A DNA stretch of 33,749 nucleotides from Patescibacteria group bacterium AH-259-L07 (lineage in GTDB: Bacteria; Patescibacteriota; Patescibacteriia; UBA2591; UBA6264), in contig JALLOP010000004.1 of the NCBI GenBank assembly GCA_027718005.1, positions 1-33,749 of the forward strand, in the 5' to 3' direction. Under the pieces are notes generated by a model that was not told the DNA's origin, did no database searches, and was given only the letters and a program-made list of their open reading frames with translations. A program made the translations under genes and the position numbers. Within the stretch, counting starts at the first letter, position 1. Every line of letters begins with the position of its first letter. This document shows, one piece after another, positions 25,389 to 31,821 of this stretch.

Positions 25389-25480
25389 GATTTTGAATTA
25401 TGAATGACGAATTATGAATTAATTTTAGCTTAGCTATGCTCATTCTTCATTATACATTCTTCATTCTGCATTCTGTATTG
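25389..25480. repeat. Word-repeat palindrome (GAATTATGAATG type)
   Basis: The words GAATTATGAATGACGAATTATGAATT on one side face CATTCTTCATTATACATTC on the other around AGCTTAGCTATGCT, giving a long imperfect hairpin between pnp and the epimerase gene. No ORF. Confidence 0.6.
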
Positions 25481-27724
25481 TTAATATCTATTTTTTCTAT
25501 ACTTTGGCTGACCGCGCCGCGGCTCGTATCCGCTTGACGGTCGTCTCTGCTGAGGGAGAGATGTGCTGCCTTTTACTTTATTTACCATGGTCAGATTAAT
25601 TCTTCCCTGCTGATCAATCTCAATAATTTCCACTGGGATAACATCTCCCACGCTCACCGCATCACTCGGGTGCCTGATATGACCCTCTGCCATTTTTGAT
25701 ACATGGACCAAACCATCTTGGCCAGGAACAAGCTCTACAAATGCACCAAAATCCATAATACGCGCGACTCTTCCCTGAAATACCTCGCCAACTTTTAATT
25801 CTCTGGTAATATCCTTTACCCAATCTGCTGCTTTGCTAATAGACTCATCGCTCTGCGATGTTATATACACCGTCCCATCTTGTTCAATATCAATCTCAAC
25901 CCCTGTTTTATTAATAATTTCATTAATCACGCGCCCTCCCGGGCCAACAACATCTCGGATCTTTTCTGGATCAATTTTAATAAGGGTCACCCGTGGTGCA
26001 TAGGGCGATAAGGTTGCACGCGGCTTTGATAATATTTTGGTCATTTTCTCTAAAATTTCTTTCCGCGCCTTGGTCCCTGCGGTAAGTGCCTCTTGAATGA
26101 TCTCGAGGGTAAGTCCTTTTGTTTTCGTATCCATTTGAATTGCCGTAACACCATTTTCAGTTCCTATAACTTTAAAATCCATACCGCCCGGACCATCTTC
26201 TAAATCCTGTATATCAGTAATAACTTTATAACGAACAAACCCATTCTCATCTTCCTCAGACGCTAGGCCAATTGCCACACCAGCAATCACTTGGGTTATA
26301 GGAATACCTGCGTCCATTGCTGCTAATATTGAAGCACATGCCGAGGCCATAGAGCTTGATCCATTGGAAGAAACAACTTCTGAGACAATGCGAATCGTAT
26401 GGGGGAATTCCTCTTTTTCAGGTAAAATAGGCAAACATCCTTTTTCTACCAATGCACCATGGCCAATCTCTCTTCGGGACGTAAACCGCATCGGCCGCGC
26501 CTCTCCTACGCTAAATGGCGGAAAGTTATAGTGGTGCATAAAACGCTTTTTCCCTGTTTCCTCCATGGTATCTAAGTACTGCTCTAATCCAGGCGCGCCT
26601 AAGGTAACCGCAGAAAGTACTTGTGTTTCACCGCGTGAAAAAAGAGCTGAACCATGAACGCGTGGCACCTTAGCAACCGAACAACTAATGGGGCGTAATT
26701 CATCAAGTGCTCTGCCATCGATGCGCTGATCCTTATCAAGGATAGCGCGTGATACTAACTGATATATTAATTTATCCATATATTCTATTGCCTTTATTCT
26801 TTTCTCCTTGCCAATTTGTTTTTCAAGAAGCAGCTCTTCAAGTCGTGCCCGCATATTTTCTACCGCACCAATACGCTCCTCTTTTGTTTTTAATGGCTGC
26901 TTAAATAAATATATTGGCGCAAGTGATTCCACCAAAACTTGTGTCATTTTTTTGATCTCCTCACGAGAAGGCGTCTCTTCGCTTGGCGATTGGGAAACCA
27001 TGGGCACTTTTTCCTTACCCACTTTATCAACAATCTCGCTAATAAAACGGTTAATGCGCTCAAAATGTTTAACGCCATATTGGACAGCTTCAAACACTCT
27101 TTCGTCCTCTACCTTATTCGCTCCCGTCTCTAACATTATTACTCTTTTATCTTTTCCGCATACCACCAGATCAAGGTCGCTTTTTTCTCTCGCTTCATAG
27201 CTTGGATTTAAAACCCACTCGCCTCCTCGCTCTGGCTTGGTTGGCGTTTCCCCTTGTTTTACCGGAATGCGCGAAACACGAACGCCCGCAACCGGCCCCT
27301 CCCACTCAATATCAGAAATAGCTAATGCAATAGAAGCAGCGTAGAGCGCCACAATATCAGGATCATTTTCTTGATCAACTGATAATACGGTTAAAACAAC
27401 TTGGACCGCACGCCGCCCCTCTGAGTTAAACAATGGCCGAATAGAACGATCAATTAATCGATCTGCTAATACCGCTTCATCAGGCGGCCTGGTCTCGCGT
27501 TTAATAAAACGCGAGCCCTTAATTTTACCGGCCGCGTAAAACCGCTCTTCATATTCAACCGTGAGCGGAAAATAATCAAGCTCGCCCTCTTGTTTCCCTA
27601 TTACCGCAGTACCTAACACCGTGGTCTCACCATATTGAACAACACAACTGCCATTGGCTTGTCCCGCGACTTCGCCAATGGTAACGTTTAACTTTTCCCC
27701 TCCAACTTGTATGCTAAATTCCAT
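25481..27724 (-). CDS. pnp: Polynucleotide phosphorylase
   Basis: This 747-aa 3'-5' phosphorolytic exoribonuclease acts in mRNA turnover. Two RNase PH domains are visible: the first opens with the conserved GETTVLGTAV and YEERFYAAGKIKGSRF, and the second has FMHHYNFPPFSVGEARP, RREIGHGAL and the catalytic aspartates in LEDGPGGMDFKV. A KH domain (VVGPGGRVINEI, about residue 580) and an S1 domain (GRVARIMDFGAFVELVPG, about 640) complete the standard layout, with a short basic tail (RRGQPKYRKNRY). Its ATG overlaps the NYN stop codon by one base (TAATG), so translation is coupled to the NYN gene. The order rpsO-NYN-pnp keeps the classic rpsO-pnp linkage. Confidence 0.98.
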   Translation of the reverse strand: MEFSIQVGGEKLNVTIGEVAGQANGSCVVQYGETTVLGTAVIGKQEGELDYFPLTVEYEERFYAAGKIKGSRFIKRETRPPDEAVLADRLIDRSIRPLFNSEGRRAVQVVLTVLSVDQENDPDIVALYAASIALAISDIEWEGPVAGVRVSRIPVKQGETPTKPERGGEWVLNPSYEAREKSDLDLVVCGKDKRVIMLETGANKVEDERVFEAVQYGVKHFERINRFISEIVDKVGKEKVPMVSQSPSEETPSREEIKKMTQVLVESLAPIYLFKQPLKTKEERIGAVENMRARLEELLLEKQIGKEKRIKAIEYMDKLIYQLVSRAILDKDQRIDGRALDELRPISCSVAKVPRVHGSALFSRGETQVLSAVTLGAPGLEQYLDTMEETGKKRFMHHYNFPPFSVGEARPMRFTSRREIGHGALVEKGCLPILPEKEEFPHTIRIVSEVVSSNGSSSMASACASILAAMDAGIPITQVIAGVAIGLASEEDENGFVRYKVITDIQDLEDGPGGMDFKVIGTENGVTAIQMDTKTKGLTLEIIQEALTAGTKARKEILEKMTKILSKPRATLSPYAPRVTLIKIDPEKIRDVVGPGGRVINEIINKTGVEIDIEQDGTVYITSQSDESISKAADWVKDITRELKVGEVFQGRVARIMDFGAFVELVPGQDGLVHVSKMAEGHIRHPSDAVSVGDVIPVEIIEIDQQGRINLTMVNKVKGSTSLPQQRRPSSGYEPRRGQPKYRKNRY

Positions 27725-28239
27725 TATTTTAATTTTTTTAATTTTTTAATTAAAAACTTTTTTTTATCCTTGCTCATGTCAACAAATCCATCTGCAGATT
27801 CTTTTAATTTAGCTGATGCCGTTTCTCCAAAGGCCATTATCTCAATACGACATCCTTTATTTTCCCGCAAGTATGTAACTAACGGCACATAATCACCATC
27901 GCCCGTCACTAAAACAATAACATCAAGTTTGTCAGCTAATTTAATTGCATCCATTGCAATACCTACATCCCAATCCGCCTTTTTCTCTCCACCTGGAAAA
28001 ATCTGCAGATCTTTCATTTTTACCTCAAATCCTTGCTTGGAAATGGCCTCAAAAAATGTCTGCTCCTCCCGCGTGTTTGAACGAATCACATAGGCAATCG
28101 CCCGAATAAGCTGTCTGTCGCCAAGTGCCTGTTCTAACACGTATGAAAAATTAACATTTGCATGATACAGGTTCTTTGCTGAGTGATACATATTTGCCAC
28201 ATCAACAAAAATACCTACGCGTTGATTTTCATATCTCAT
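27724..28239 (-). CDS. NYN (LabA/DUF88) domain protein, putative nuclease
   Basis: This 171-aa protein has a PIN-like fold of the NYN family: an N-terminal strand with the acidic FVDVANMY, a middle GGEKKADWDVGIAMDA and a C-terminal VLVTGDGDYVPLV, giving the cluster of aspartates that bind metal in relatives. These proteins are usually thought to be ribonucleases. Between rpsO and pnp, and coupled to pnp through TAATG, it is a good candidate for a partner in RNA decay. The start codon (28239) is preceded within two bases by GGGTGAGGG, which lies in one arm of an 18-20 bp inverted repeat whose other arm is at the rpsO stop. Confidence 0.92.
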   Translation of the reverse strand: MRYENQRVGIFVDVANMYHSAKNLYHANVNFSYVLEQALGDRQLIRAIAYVIRSNTREEQTFFEAISKQGFEVKMKDLQIFPGGEKKADWDVGIAMDAIKLADKLDVIVLVTGDGDYVPLVTYLRENKGCRIEIMAFGETASAKLKESADGFVDMSKDKKKFLIKKLKKLK

Positions 28240-28257
28240 CCCTCACCCAAAAATTAT
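28238..28257. repeat. Inverted repeat arm at NYN start codon
   Basis: The segment ATCCCTCACCCAAAAATTAT is the inverse of 28415-28434 with one difference, which would be a G-U pair in the rpsO-NYN-pnp RNA. The arm contains the purine-rich GGGTGAGGG just before the NYN ATG. Confidence 0.85.
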
Positions 28258-28414
28258 GCTTTTTTTAATACGAAGCATAAGTATTAATTTATTTAATTTT
28301 GACCTTTTATTTCTCATTTTATATCCCCTTCCCAGAACTCGACAAAAAAGCTGAGTATTATTATGAGCGAAGCGAATAACAAGGTTCTTCCGAGCGAAGC
28401 GAGGAACGGTTCTT

Positions 28415-28434
28415 ATAATTTCTGGGTGAGGGAT
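28415..28434. repeat. Inverted repeat arm at rpsO stop codon
   Basis: The segment ATAATTTCTGGGTGAGGGAT is the partner of 28238-28257. The loop between them is about 157 bases and holds the repeated GAGCGAAGCGA words and GGTTCTT words seen in other spacers. Confidence 0.85.
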
Positions 28435-28709
28435 TATTTTTTTATCTTTTTAAGCATCTCTTCATAGTTTTTCGGATCATGCACTTCTAAGTATTTTAAA
28501 AGCTTTCGGCGCTGGGACACTTTTTTTAATAGCCCGCGCCGAGAAGAAAAATCATGAATATGTCGCTTAAGGTGCTCATTGAGCTCTTTAATTTCTTTGG
28601 TTAAAATACCAATTTGGACCTTTGTTGAACCTGTGTCCTTTTCACTTGTTTTAAACTCATCTATAATCTCCTTTTTTTGTTGTTTTTTTCTTTTTTTCTT
28701 TTTAAGCAT
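28434..28709 (-). CDS. rpsO: 30S ribosomal protein S15
   Basis: S15 is a primary 16S rRNA-binding protein of the small subunit. The 91-aa protein carries the conserved helices and binding residues: GSTKVQIGILTKEIKELNEH, then HDFSSRRGLLKKVSQRRKLL and YLEVHDPKNYEEMLKK. The first 14 residues are Lys-rich and slightly longer than in many homologues. It is the first gene of the rpsO-NYN-pnp unit. Its stop codon lies inside an inverted-repeat arm that pairs with the start region of the next gene. Confidence 0.97.
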   Translation of the reverse strand: MLKKKKRKKQQKKEIIDEFKTSEKDTGSTKVQIGILTKEIKELNEHLKRHIHDFSSRRGLLKKVSQRRKLLKYLEVHDPKNYEEMLKKIKK

Positions 28710-28780
28710 AGTAATTACAATTTTAACATATATGACTATTTTTAGTATATACTAAAGTTTGGATAAAGATGACACGAAGT

Positions 28781-28857
28781 GTCATTGCGAGCGACCGAAA
28801 GGAGCGTGGCAATCTCATATTAAGAGATTGCTTCGTCGCTCCGCTCCTCGCAATGAC
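28781..28857. repeat. REP/MITE-like palindrome (GTCATTGCGAG type)
   Basis: The ends GTCATTGCGAG and CTCGCAATGAC are exact inverses, and an inner CAATCTC/GAGATTG pair forms the tip. This word set (TCATTGCGAG, GCGACGAAGCAATCTC) is a kind of palindrome common in many bacterial genomes. Confidence 0.8.
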
Positions 28858-28884
28858 ATCAAAGATGTCACTTCAAGGTTCTGA

Positions 28885-28912
28885 TCCCTCACCCAGTTCG
28901 CTGGGTGAGGGA
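28885..28912. repeat. Perfect hairpin, CCCTCACCCAG family
   Basis: A 12-bp stem TCCCTCACCCAG/CTGGGTGAGGGA closes a TTCG loop. The same stem with a TACG loop occurs at 33600-33627, and a modified version at 16382-16428. Confidence 0.9.
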
Positions 28913-28933
28913 CGGAGCGAGTCATGGTTCTTA

Positions 28934-28961
28934 TTGTAACATAATATAAATAAATACACAA
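28934..28961. other. Possible dif-like Xer site
   Basis: TTGTAACATAA-TATAAA-TAAATACACAA has the 11-6-11 layout. Compared with the reverse complement of E. coli dif, one arm agrees at about 9 of 11 positions and the centre at 5 of 6; the other arm is poor. It lies 200 bases before the Xer recombinase gene. Weak evidence only. Confidence 0.25.
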
Positions 28962-28976
28962 CAGTCAATCCCCTTT

Positions 28977-29013
28977 GTCACCCCGCATTTAACAAAGTTA
29001 AATGCGGGGTGAC
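28977..29013. repeat. 17-bp perfect hairpin GTCACCCCGCATTTAAC
   Basis: The arms are exact inverses around AAA. Outer CCCCTTT and AAAAGGGG extend the pairing imperfectly. No T-run follows on the plus strand, so it is a repeat rather than a clear terminator. Confidence 0.85.
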
Positions 29014-29091
29014 AGAAAAGGGGTGACAAAAAAAGATTTTTAGCGTCATACAAGTAAGATTGTTACCACACACTGCGTGAGTCGTAAAAGT

Positions 29092-29129
29092 AATATTCTT
29101 GCAACGCCCTATGGGCGTCGCAAAATATT
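29092..29129. promoter_or_regulatory. Interrupted palindrome overlapping the xer -35 box
   Basis: AATATT, TTGC and ACGCCC face GGGCGT, GCAA and AATATT around a TAT centre, with single-base interruptions. The right end overlaps the first two bases of TTGACA, a natural place for a repressor operator. It might also be an RNA hairpin of another transcript. Confidence 0.5.
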
Positions 29130-29156
29130 GACACTATATATATATTACTGTATAAT
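29128..29156 (+). promoter_or_regulatory. Consensus sigma-70 promoter of the xer gene
   Basis: TTGACA (29128-29133), a 17-base spacer, and TATAAT (29151-29156): both boxes match the consensus fully at the ideal spacing. The xer ATG begins seven bases after the -10 box, so transcription would start at or next to the start codon. Confidence 0.85.
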
Positions 29157-29162
29157 ATAACC

Positions 29163-30122
29163 ATGCCAACCAAAATTCAAAAATTAATTACTGATTTTCT
29201 TGAACACTTAGAGATTGAAAAAGGATGTTCTCAATTAACAATTAGAAATTACCATTTTTATCTGAACCGTTTTTTAGAACAATCAGGCATTTCATCGCCA
29301 GAACAAATCACCTCAGAGGTTGTTCATCAATACCGTTTGTGGCTTTCACGGTTAAAAAACCCGCGCGGCGGCACATTATCTCGAGCAACGCAAAATTATC
29401 ATTTAATTGCCTTACGCGTATTTTTAAAATACTTACTAAAACAAGATATTGAAACGCTCTCACCAGAAAAAATTGAGCTCGCCAAAACATCTGACCGGCA
29501 GGTCTCATTTTTAGAAGGCGAAGATTTGGAAAACCTTTTAGACGCCCCGCTCACTATAAAACAAAATAATATTATTAAATTTCGTGATAAAGCAATTTTA
29601 GAACTACTTTTTTCCACAGGATTACGTGTTTCTGAGCTATGCAGCTTAAAAAAAGAAGATATTAATCTTGATAAGAGCGAATTTAGTGTTCTTGGCAAGG
29701 GCAGAAAATATCGACTGGTTTTTCTCTCAAACCAAGCGAAACATTGGCTGAAAAAATACCTTGAAATGCGAAACGATATGGATCCTTTTCTCTTTATTCG
29801 CCACGACCGCGCTGCTAAAAAAACAACGAAAAAAAAGAAAAAAACGCGATACACATCAGCATCAACAGGTCTCACCCCGCGCTCAGTGCAACGATTAGTA
29901 AAAAAATATGCAAAAGTTGCCGGGGTCACGAAAAAGATAACTGTCCATTCGATTCGCCACTCTTTCGCGACTGACCTGCTTTCCAGCGGTGCTAGAATGC
30001 GTGCAGTTCAAGAACTGCTCGGTCATAAAAATATTACTACCACTCAAATTTATACTCATGTCACTGACCAACACTTAAAAAAAATATACCAAGCGTTTCA
30101 CGACAAAAAACGAAAAAAATGA
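29163..30122 (+). CDS. Xer-type tyrosine recombinase
   Basis: This 319-aa site-specific recombinase most likely resolves chromosome dimers. The N-terminal SAM-like domain (about 1-100) has the usual SQLTIRNYHFYLNRF pattern. The catalytic domain has all key residues: Arg in STGLRVSELCSL, Lys in LGKGRKYR, the HxxR box HSIRHSFATDLL, His in LLGHKNITTTQIYTH and the nucleophile Tyr of that same segment. A Lys-rich insertion (KKTTKKKKKTR) sits between the K and HxxR boxes. Only one Xer gene is visible, so it may act alone, as XerH/XerS/XerA do elsewhere. It starts at ATG 29163 with no Shine-Dalgarno and almost no leader. It could also be an integrase of an element at the adjacent tRNA, but the protein looks Xer-like. 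Confidence 0.93.
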   Translation: MPTKIQKLITDFLEHLEIEKGCSQLTIRNYHFYLNRFLEQSGISSPEQITSEVVHQYRLWLSRLKNPRGGTLSRATQNYHLIALRVFLKYLLKQDIETLSPEKIELAKTSDRQVSFLEGEDLENLLDAPLTIKQNNIIKFRDKAILELLFSTGLRVSELCSLKKEDINLDKSEFSVLGKGRKYRLVFLSNQAKHWLKKYLEMRNDMDPFLFIRHDRAAKKTTKKKKKTRYTSASTGLTPRSVQRLVKKYAKVAGVTKKITVHSIRHSFATDLLSSGARMRAVQELLGHKNITTTQIYTHVTDQHLKKIYQAFHDKKRKK

Positions 30123-30152
30123 TACTATAACACTTGATCATTGGGTGCACTG

Positions 30153-30164
30153 CCCAGCCCCTTT
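30153..30164. repeat. Left arm of the stem flanking tRNA-Arg
   Basis: CCCAGCCCCTTT is the exact inverse of AAAGGGGCTGGG at 30242-30253. The arms lie 3 bases before and 2 bases after the tRNA body. Confidence 0.9.
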
Positions 30165-30167
30165 TCC

Positions 30168-30239
30168 CTCCCCATAGCTCAATGGATAGAGCACTAGTCT
30201 TCTAAACTAGGTACGCAGGTTCGACTCCTGCTGGGGAGA
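30168..30239 (+). tRNA. tRNA-Arg (anticodon UCU)
   Basis: The full cloverleaf can be drawn: acceptor CTCCCCA with TGGGGAG, D stem GCTC/GAGC, anticodon stem CTAGT/ACTAG with loop CTTCTAA (anticodon TCT at 30201-30203), a 4-base variable region, and T arm GCAGG-TTCGACT-CCTGC. Discriminator base A; CCA is not encoded. It reads AGA (and AGG by wobble) codons, which are common in the AT-rich genes here. The gene lies 45 bases after xer on the same strand. Confidence 0.97.
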
Positions 30240-30241
30240 CT

Positions 30242-30253
30242 AAAGGGGCTGGG
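30242..30253. repeat. Right arm of the stem flanking tRNA-Arg
   Basis: AAAGGGGCTGGG pairs with 30153-30164 (12 perfect base pairs), so the precursor RNA would present the tRNA on top of a helix continuous with its acceptor stem. Confidence 0.9.
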
Positions 30254-30334
30254 TGAAAGTCCTGCCAGGCGCACCACCAAAAAAAGTCAAACTCAAAACA
30301 CATTTTAATAAAAAAAAAATTTTAATTAGTGCGG

Positions 30335-30366
30335 AAACAGAAATTCCTAAAGATTTCTGTTTTTTT
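30335..30366 (+). terminator. Rho-independent terminator after xer/tRNA-Arg
   Basis: AAACAGAAAT and ATTTCTGTTT form a 10-bp AT-rich stem with an 8-base loop, followed by T residues. It would end the xer-tRNA transcript. The rest of 30254-30430 is A-rich and shows no gene. Confidence 0.75.
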
Positions 30367-30435
30367 ATGTTGCAAATCACAAAACAAAAACAACAAAAAA
30401 AATGGTGACATCTTGACTTATCCCCAACAGGGGGA

Positions 30436-30464
30436 TTGACAAAATTGGAAAAATGTGCTAATAT
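30436..30464 (+). promoter_or_regulatory. Promoter of the small lipoprotein gene
   Basis: TTGACA (30436-30441), 17 bases, then TAATAT (30459-30464) with an extended -10 TG one base upstream. A TATAAT at 30462-30467 is also there, but with a 20-base spacer. Confidence 0.65.
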
Positions 30465-30536
30465 AATAGTAATGTAGCCTGGAGCTGCATGCACTGACAC
30501 AAGTCAGTAAAGTGTTCTATAAATCAAAACACAAAC

Positions 30537-30544
30537 AAAGGAGG
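30537..30544 (+). promoter_or_regulatory. Strong Shine-Dalgarno that fixes the lipoprotein start
   Basis: AAAGGAGG lies six bases before the ATG at 30551. It shows that the track start (30512) is too early. Few genes in this window have such a clear site. Confidence 0.85.
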
Positions 30545-30550
30545 TATGTG

Positions 30551-31006
30551 ATGAAGACTAGCGTAATCGCGGTACTCGCAGCTATCGGATTTTCTATCCT
30601 GTTGGCCGGATGTGATAATGCTTCGCCCCCGCCCGCTGAACCTATTCGTGCTGATATCAATAACGATGGAACTGTCGAATTTGTCTATCTTGAGATGGAC
30701 AAATCAAGAACAGGAAATGATAGGTGGTATGACTGGGACCTCAAAGCCGTTGGAGCATATGGAGAATCACAACTTTCTCAACCGGTTGTCCTATTGTCCT
30801 TTGAAACCAAGCCAGAAAATCTCAGGGTTGAAGACTACAACAGCGACGGAATCAATGATATTGTTTTCCTCGCCGTTGACAAAAGCATCACTGGGAACGA
30901 TCGATACTACGATTGGCACCTCATAGTGGCACTTGGTGACGGAAACGGCCAATTCTCTAAAAACCAAATCGTTGCTACTTTCGAAAGACGACCTGGCATT
31001 CCGTAG
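30551..31006 (+). CDS. Small lipoprotein with two FG-GAP/VCBS-like calcium-loop repeats
   Basis: This 151-aa exported protein has a lipoprotein signal peptide: MKTSVIAVLAAIGFSILLAGC with lipobox LAGC, so Cys-21 would be lipidated and the protein anchored outside the membrane. The mature part has two tandem repeats. Each starts with a DxNxDG-type calcium loop (DINNDGTVEF and DYNSDGINDI), followed by DKSRTGNDRWYDWDL in the first and DKSITGNDRYYDWHL in the second. These are FG-GAP/VCBS-like propeller blades; two blades alone are too few for a full propeller, so it may dimerise or be a fragment family. The gene has its own promoter and a strong ribosome-binding site and is followed by two terminators, so it is a single-gene unit. 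Confidence 0.85.
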   Translation: MKTSVIAVLAAIGFSILLAGCDNASPPPAEPIRADINNDGTVEFVYLEMDKSRTGNDRWYDWDLKAVGAYGESQLSQPVVLLSFETKPENLRVEDYNSDGINDIVFLAVDKSITGNDRYYDWHLIVALGDGNGQFSKNQIVATFERRPGIP

Positions 31007-31018
31007 CCTTCTTCCATC

Positions 31019-31049
31019 AGCCGTATGGTTCGCCCAGCGGCTTTTTTTT
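31019..31049 (+). terminator. Terminator after lipoprotein gene
   Basis: AGCCG and CGGCT form a short stem (loop 14 bases) followed by eight T residues. Confidence 0.65.
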
Positions 31050-31122
31050 ATCCCTCCGCCCCATGACACTTTTTATATTTTCTTGGCTAGTCCACAAGGA
31101 TTAAAGCGGCTTATTCGTGTCT

Positions 31123-31157
31123 AGCCACCGACTTCCTCACAGGAGCGGTGGCTTTTT
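31123..31157 (+). terminator. Second, stronger terminator
   Basis: AGCCACCG (31123-31130) pairs with CGGTGGCT (31146-31153), followed by TTTTTCTTTT. It may back up the first one. Confidence 0.85.
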
Positions 31158-31409
31158 CTTTTAATTTCAAACTTGCCGCCAAAGGGAAAATTTGATATGA
31201 TTTTACTAATGAGCTCCACTCACTAAAAACTTGAAATTGTCGCTTGCTTTCAGGAAACAAAAACTGCCAAAGACCCGGTAAAAAATATCGACTCGAACCA
31301 TATTTTAGTAGAAAGAAGAAAAGAAAATTTTTTAATCTTACGATATGATAAGTTAGAAAAATTAGTCGCTTTTCTAATCAAGCAATTAACTAAACTAATC
31401 AACAAAACT
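31158..31409. other. Leader region before the acidic protein gene
   Basis: It starts with AACTTGCCGCCAAA (31170-31183), which recurs at 32106-32119. From 31227 to 31409 the frame of the next gene is open for 61 codons without an ATG, GTG or TTG, so it may be a degraded 5' coding end or chance. No clear promoter was seen. Confidence 0.5.
31170..31183. repeat. 14-bp direct repeat AACTTGCCGCCAAA, copy 1
   Basis: Exact match to 32106-32119; the two copies flank the acidic protein gene. In both, TTGCCGCCAAA lies in the reading frame of the downstream gene. Confidence 0.75.
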
Positions 31410-31796
31410 ATGATGGAAAAATATCCAACGTTTGAGAATAATCCTGAGGACAAAGAGGATAAGCGAGGCAAAATCCCGGAATCGCTTAAAGTCGAAGCTA
31501 CAACAGAAGAGGGAAAGAAAATCGAGGGAGAACTTTTCCTGTCTGAAAAGCAGGTAGCTGAATACTTAGCTGAGCATGAATCTATGCAACGGGAAATGCT
31601 TGGCGGAAAAGAACACCTTGTATTGCGAGGTATGTCAGTAAAAAGAGCACAAGAACTAATGGATGCTATGGGCACACGAGGTCTAACTGTTGAAGAGTTA
31701 GCTGAAGCAATGGTGCACGATGCCGGTTTTGCCAAGCGAGCAAAAGAACAAGTGAAGGCTTTAATGAGCGCGGAAGAGGGCCTCGAAAAAACTTGA
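31410..31796 (+). CDS. Acidic soluble protein of unknown function, N-terminal part (frameshifted)
   Basis: This 128-aa ORF is rich in Glu and Lys with no membrane segment or signal. The middle (GMSVKRAQELMDAMGTRGLT, then VEELAEAMVHDAGFAKRAK) looks helical. I do not recognise a family. The ORF ends right after a run of six A (about 31785-31790). With one A fewer, the frame continues without a break into the next ORF (LEYFKAGKLPMELFNEV), giving one protein of about 217 aa. It lies upstream of the isocyanide synthase-like gene on the same strand and could be its partner, but that is only context. Confidence 0.65.
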   Translation: MMEKYPTFENNPEDKEDKRGKIPESLKVEATTEEGKKIEGELFLSEKQVAEYLAEHESMQREMLGGKEHLVLRGMSVKRAQELMDAMGTRGLTVEELAEAMVHDAGFAKRAKEQVKALMSAEEGLEKT

Positions 31797-31821
31797 ATAT
31801 TTCAAAGCAGGAAAATTGCCA

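Larger units (their letters stand above)
28710..29090. other. Repeat-rich spacer between rpsO and xer
   Basis: There is no gene here. In order it holds TTTAGTATATACTAAA; ATGACAC-GAA-GTGTCAT; a 77-base palindromic element bounded by GTCATTGCGAG and CTCGCAATGAC (28781-28857); TCCCTCACCCAG-TTCG-CTGGGTGAGGGA (28885-28912); a dif-like segment (28934-28961); and a 17-bp perfect stem, GTCACCCCGCATTTAAC with loop AAA (28977-29013). An rpsO promoter must lie in it but is not clear. Confidence 0.7.

Noticed and set aside
29399-29929. 176-aa ORF on the minus strand
   Set aside because: Lies fully inside the clear Xer recombinase gene; antisense shadow.
30141-30280. A second, split tRNA around tRNA-Arg
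   Set aside because: GGTGC/GCACC could mimic an acceptor stem, but no D arm or T-loop consensus (TTCNANNC) can be found in the flanks.
30240-30500. 86-aa ORF on the minus strand
   Set aside because: Antisense to the tRNA-Arg flank, a terminator and the lipoprotein promoter; low-complexity, no family.
31250-31735. 161-aa ORF on the minus strand
   Set aside because: Ser-rich antisense frame of the acidic gene on the plus strand; composition is that of a shadow ORF.
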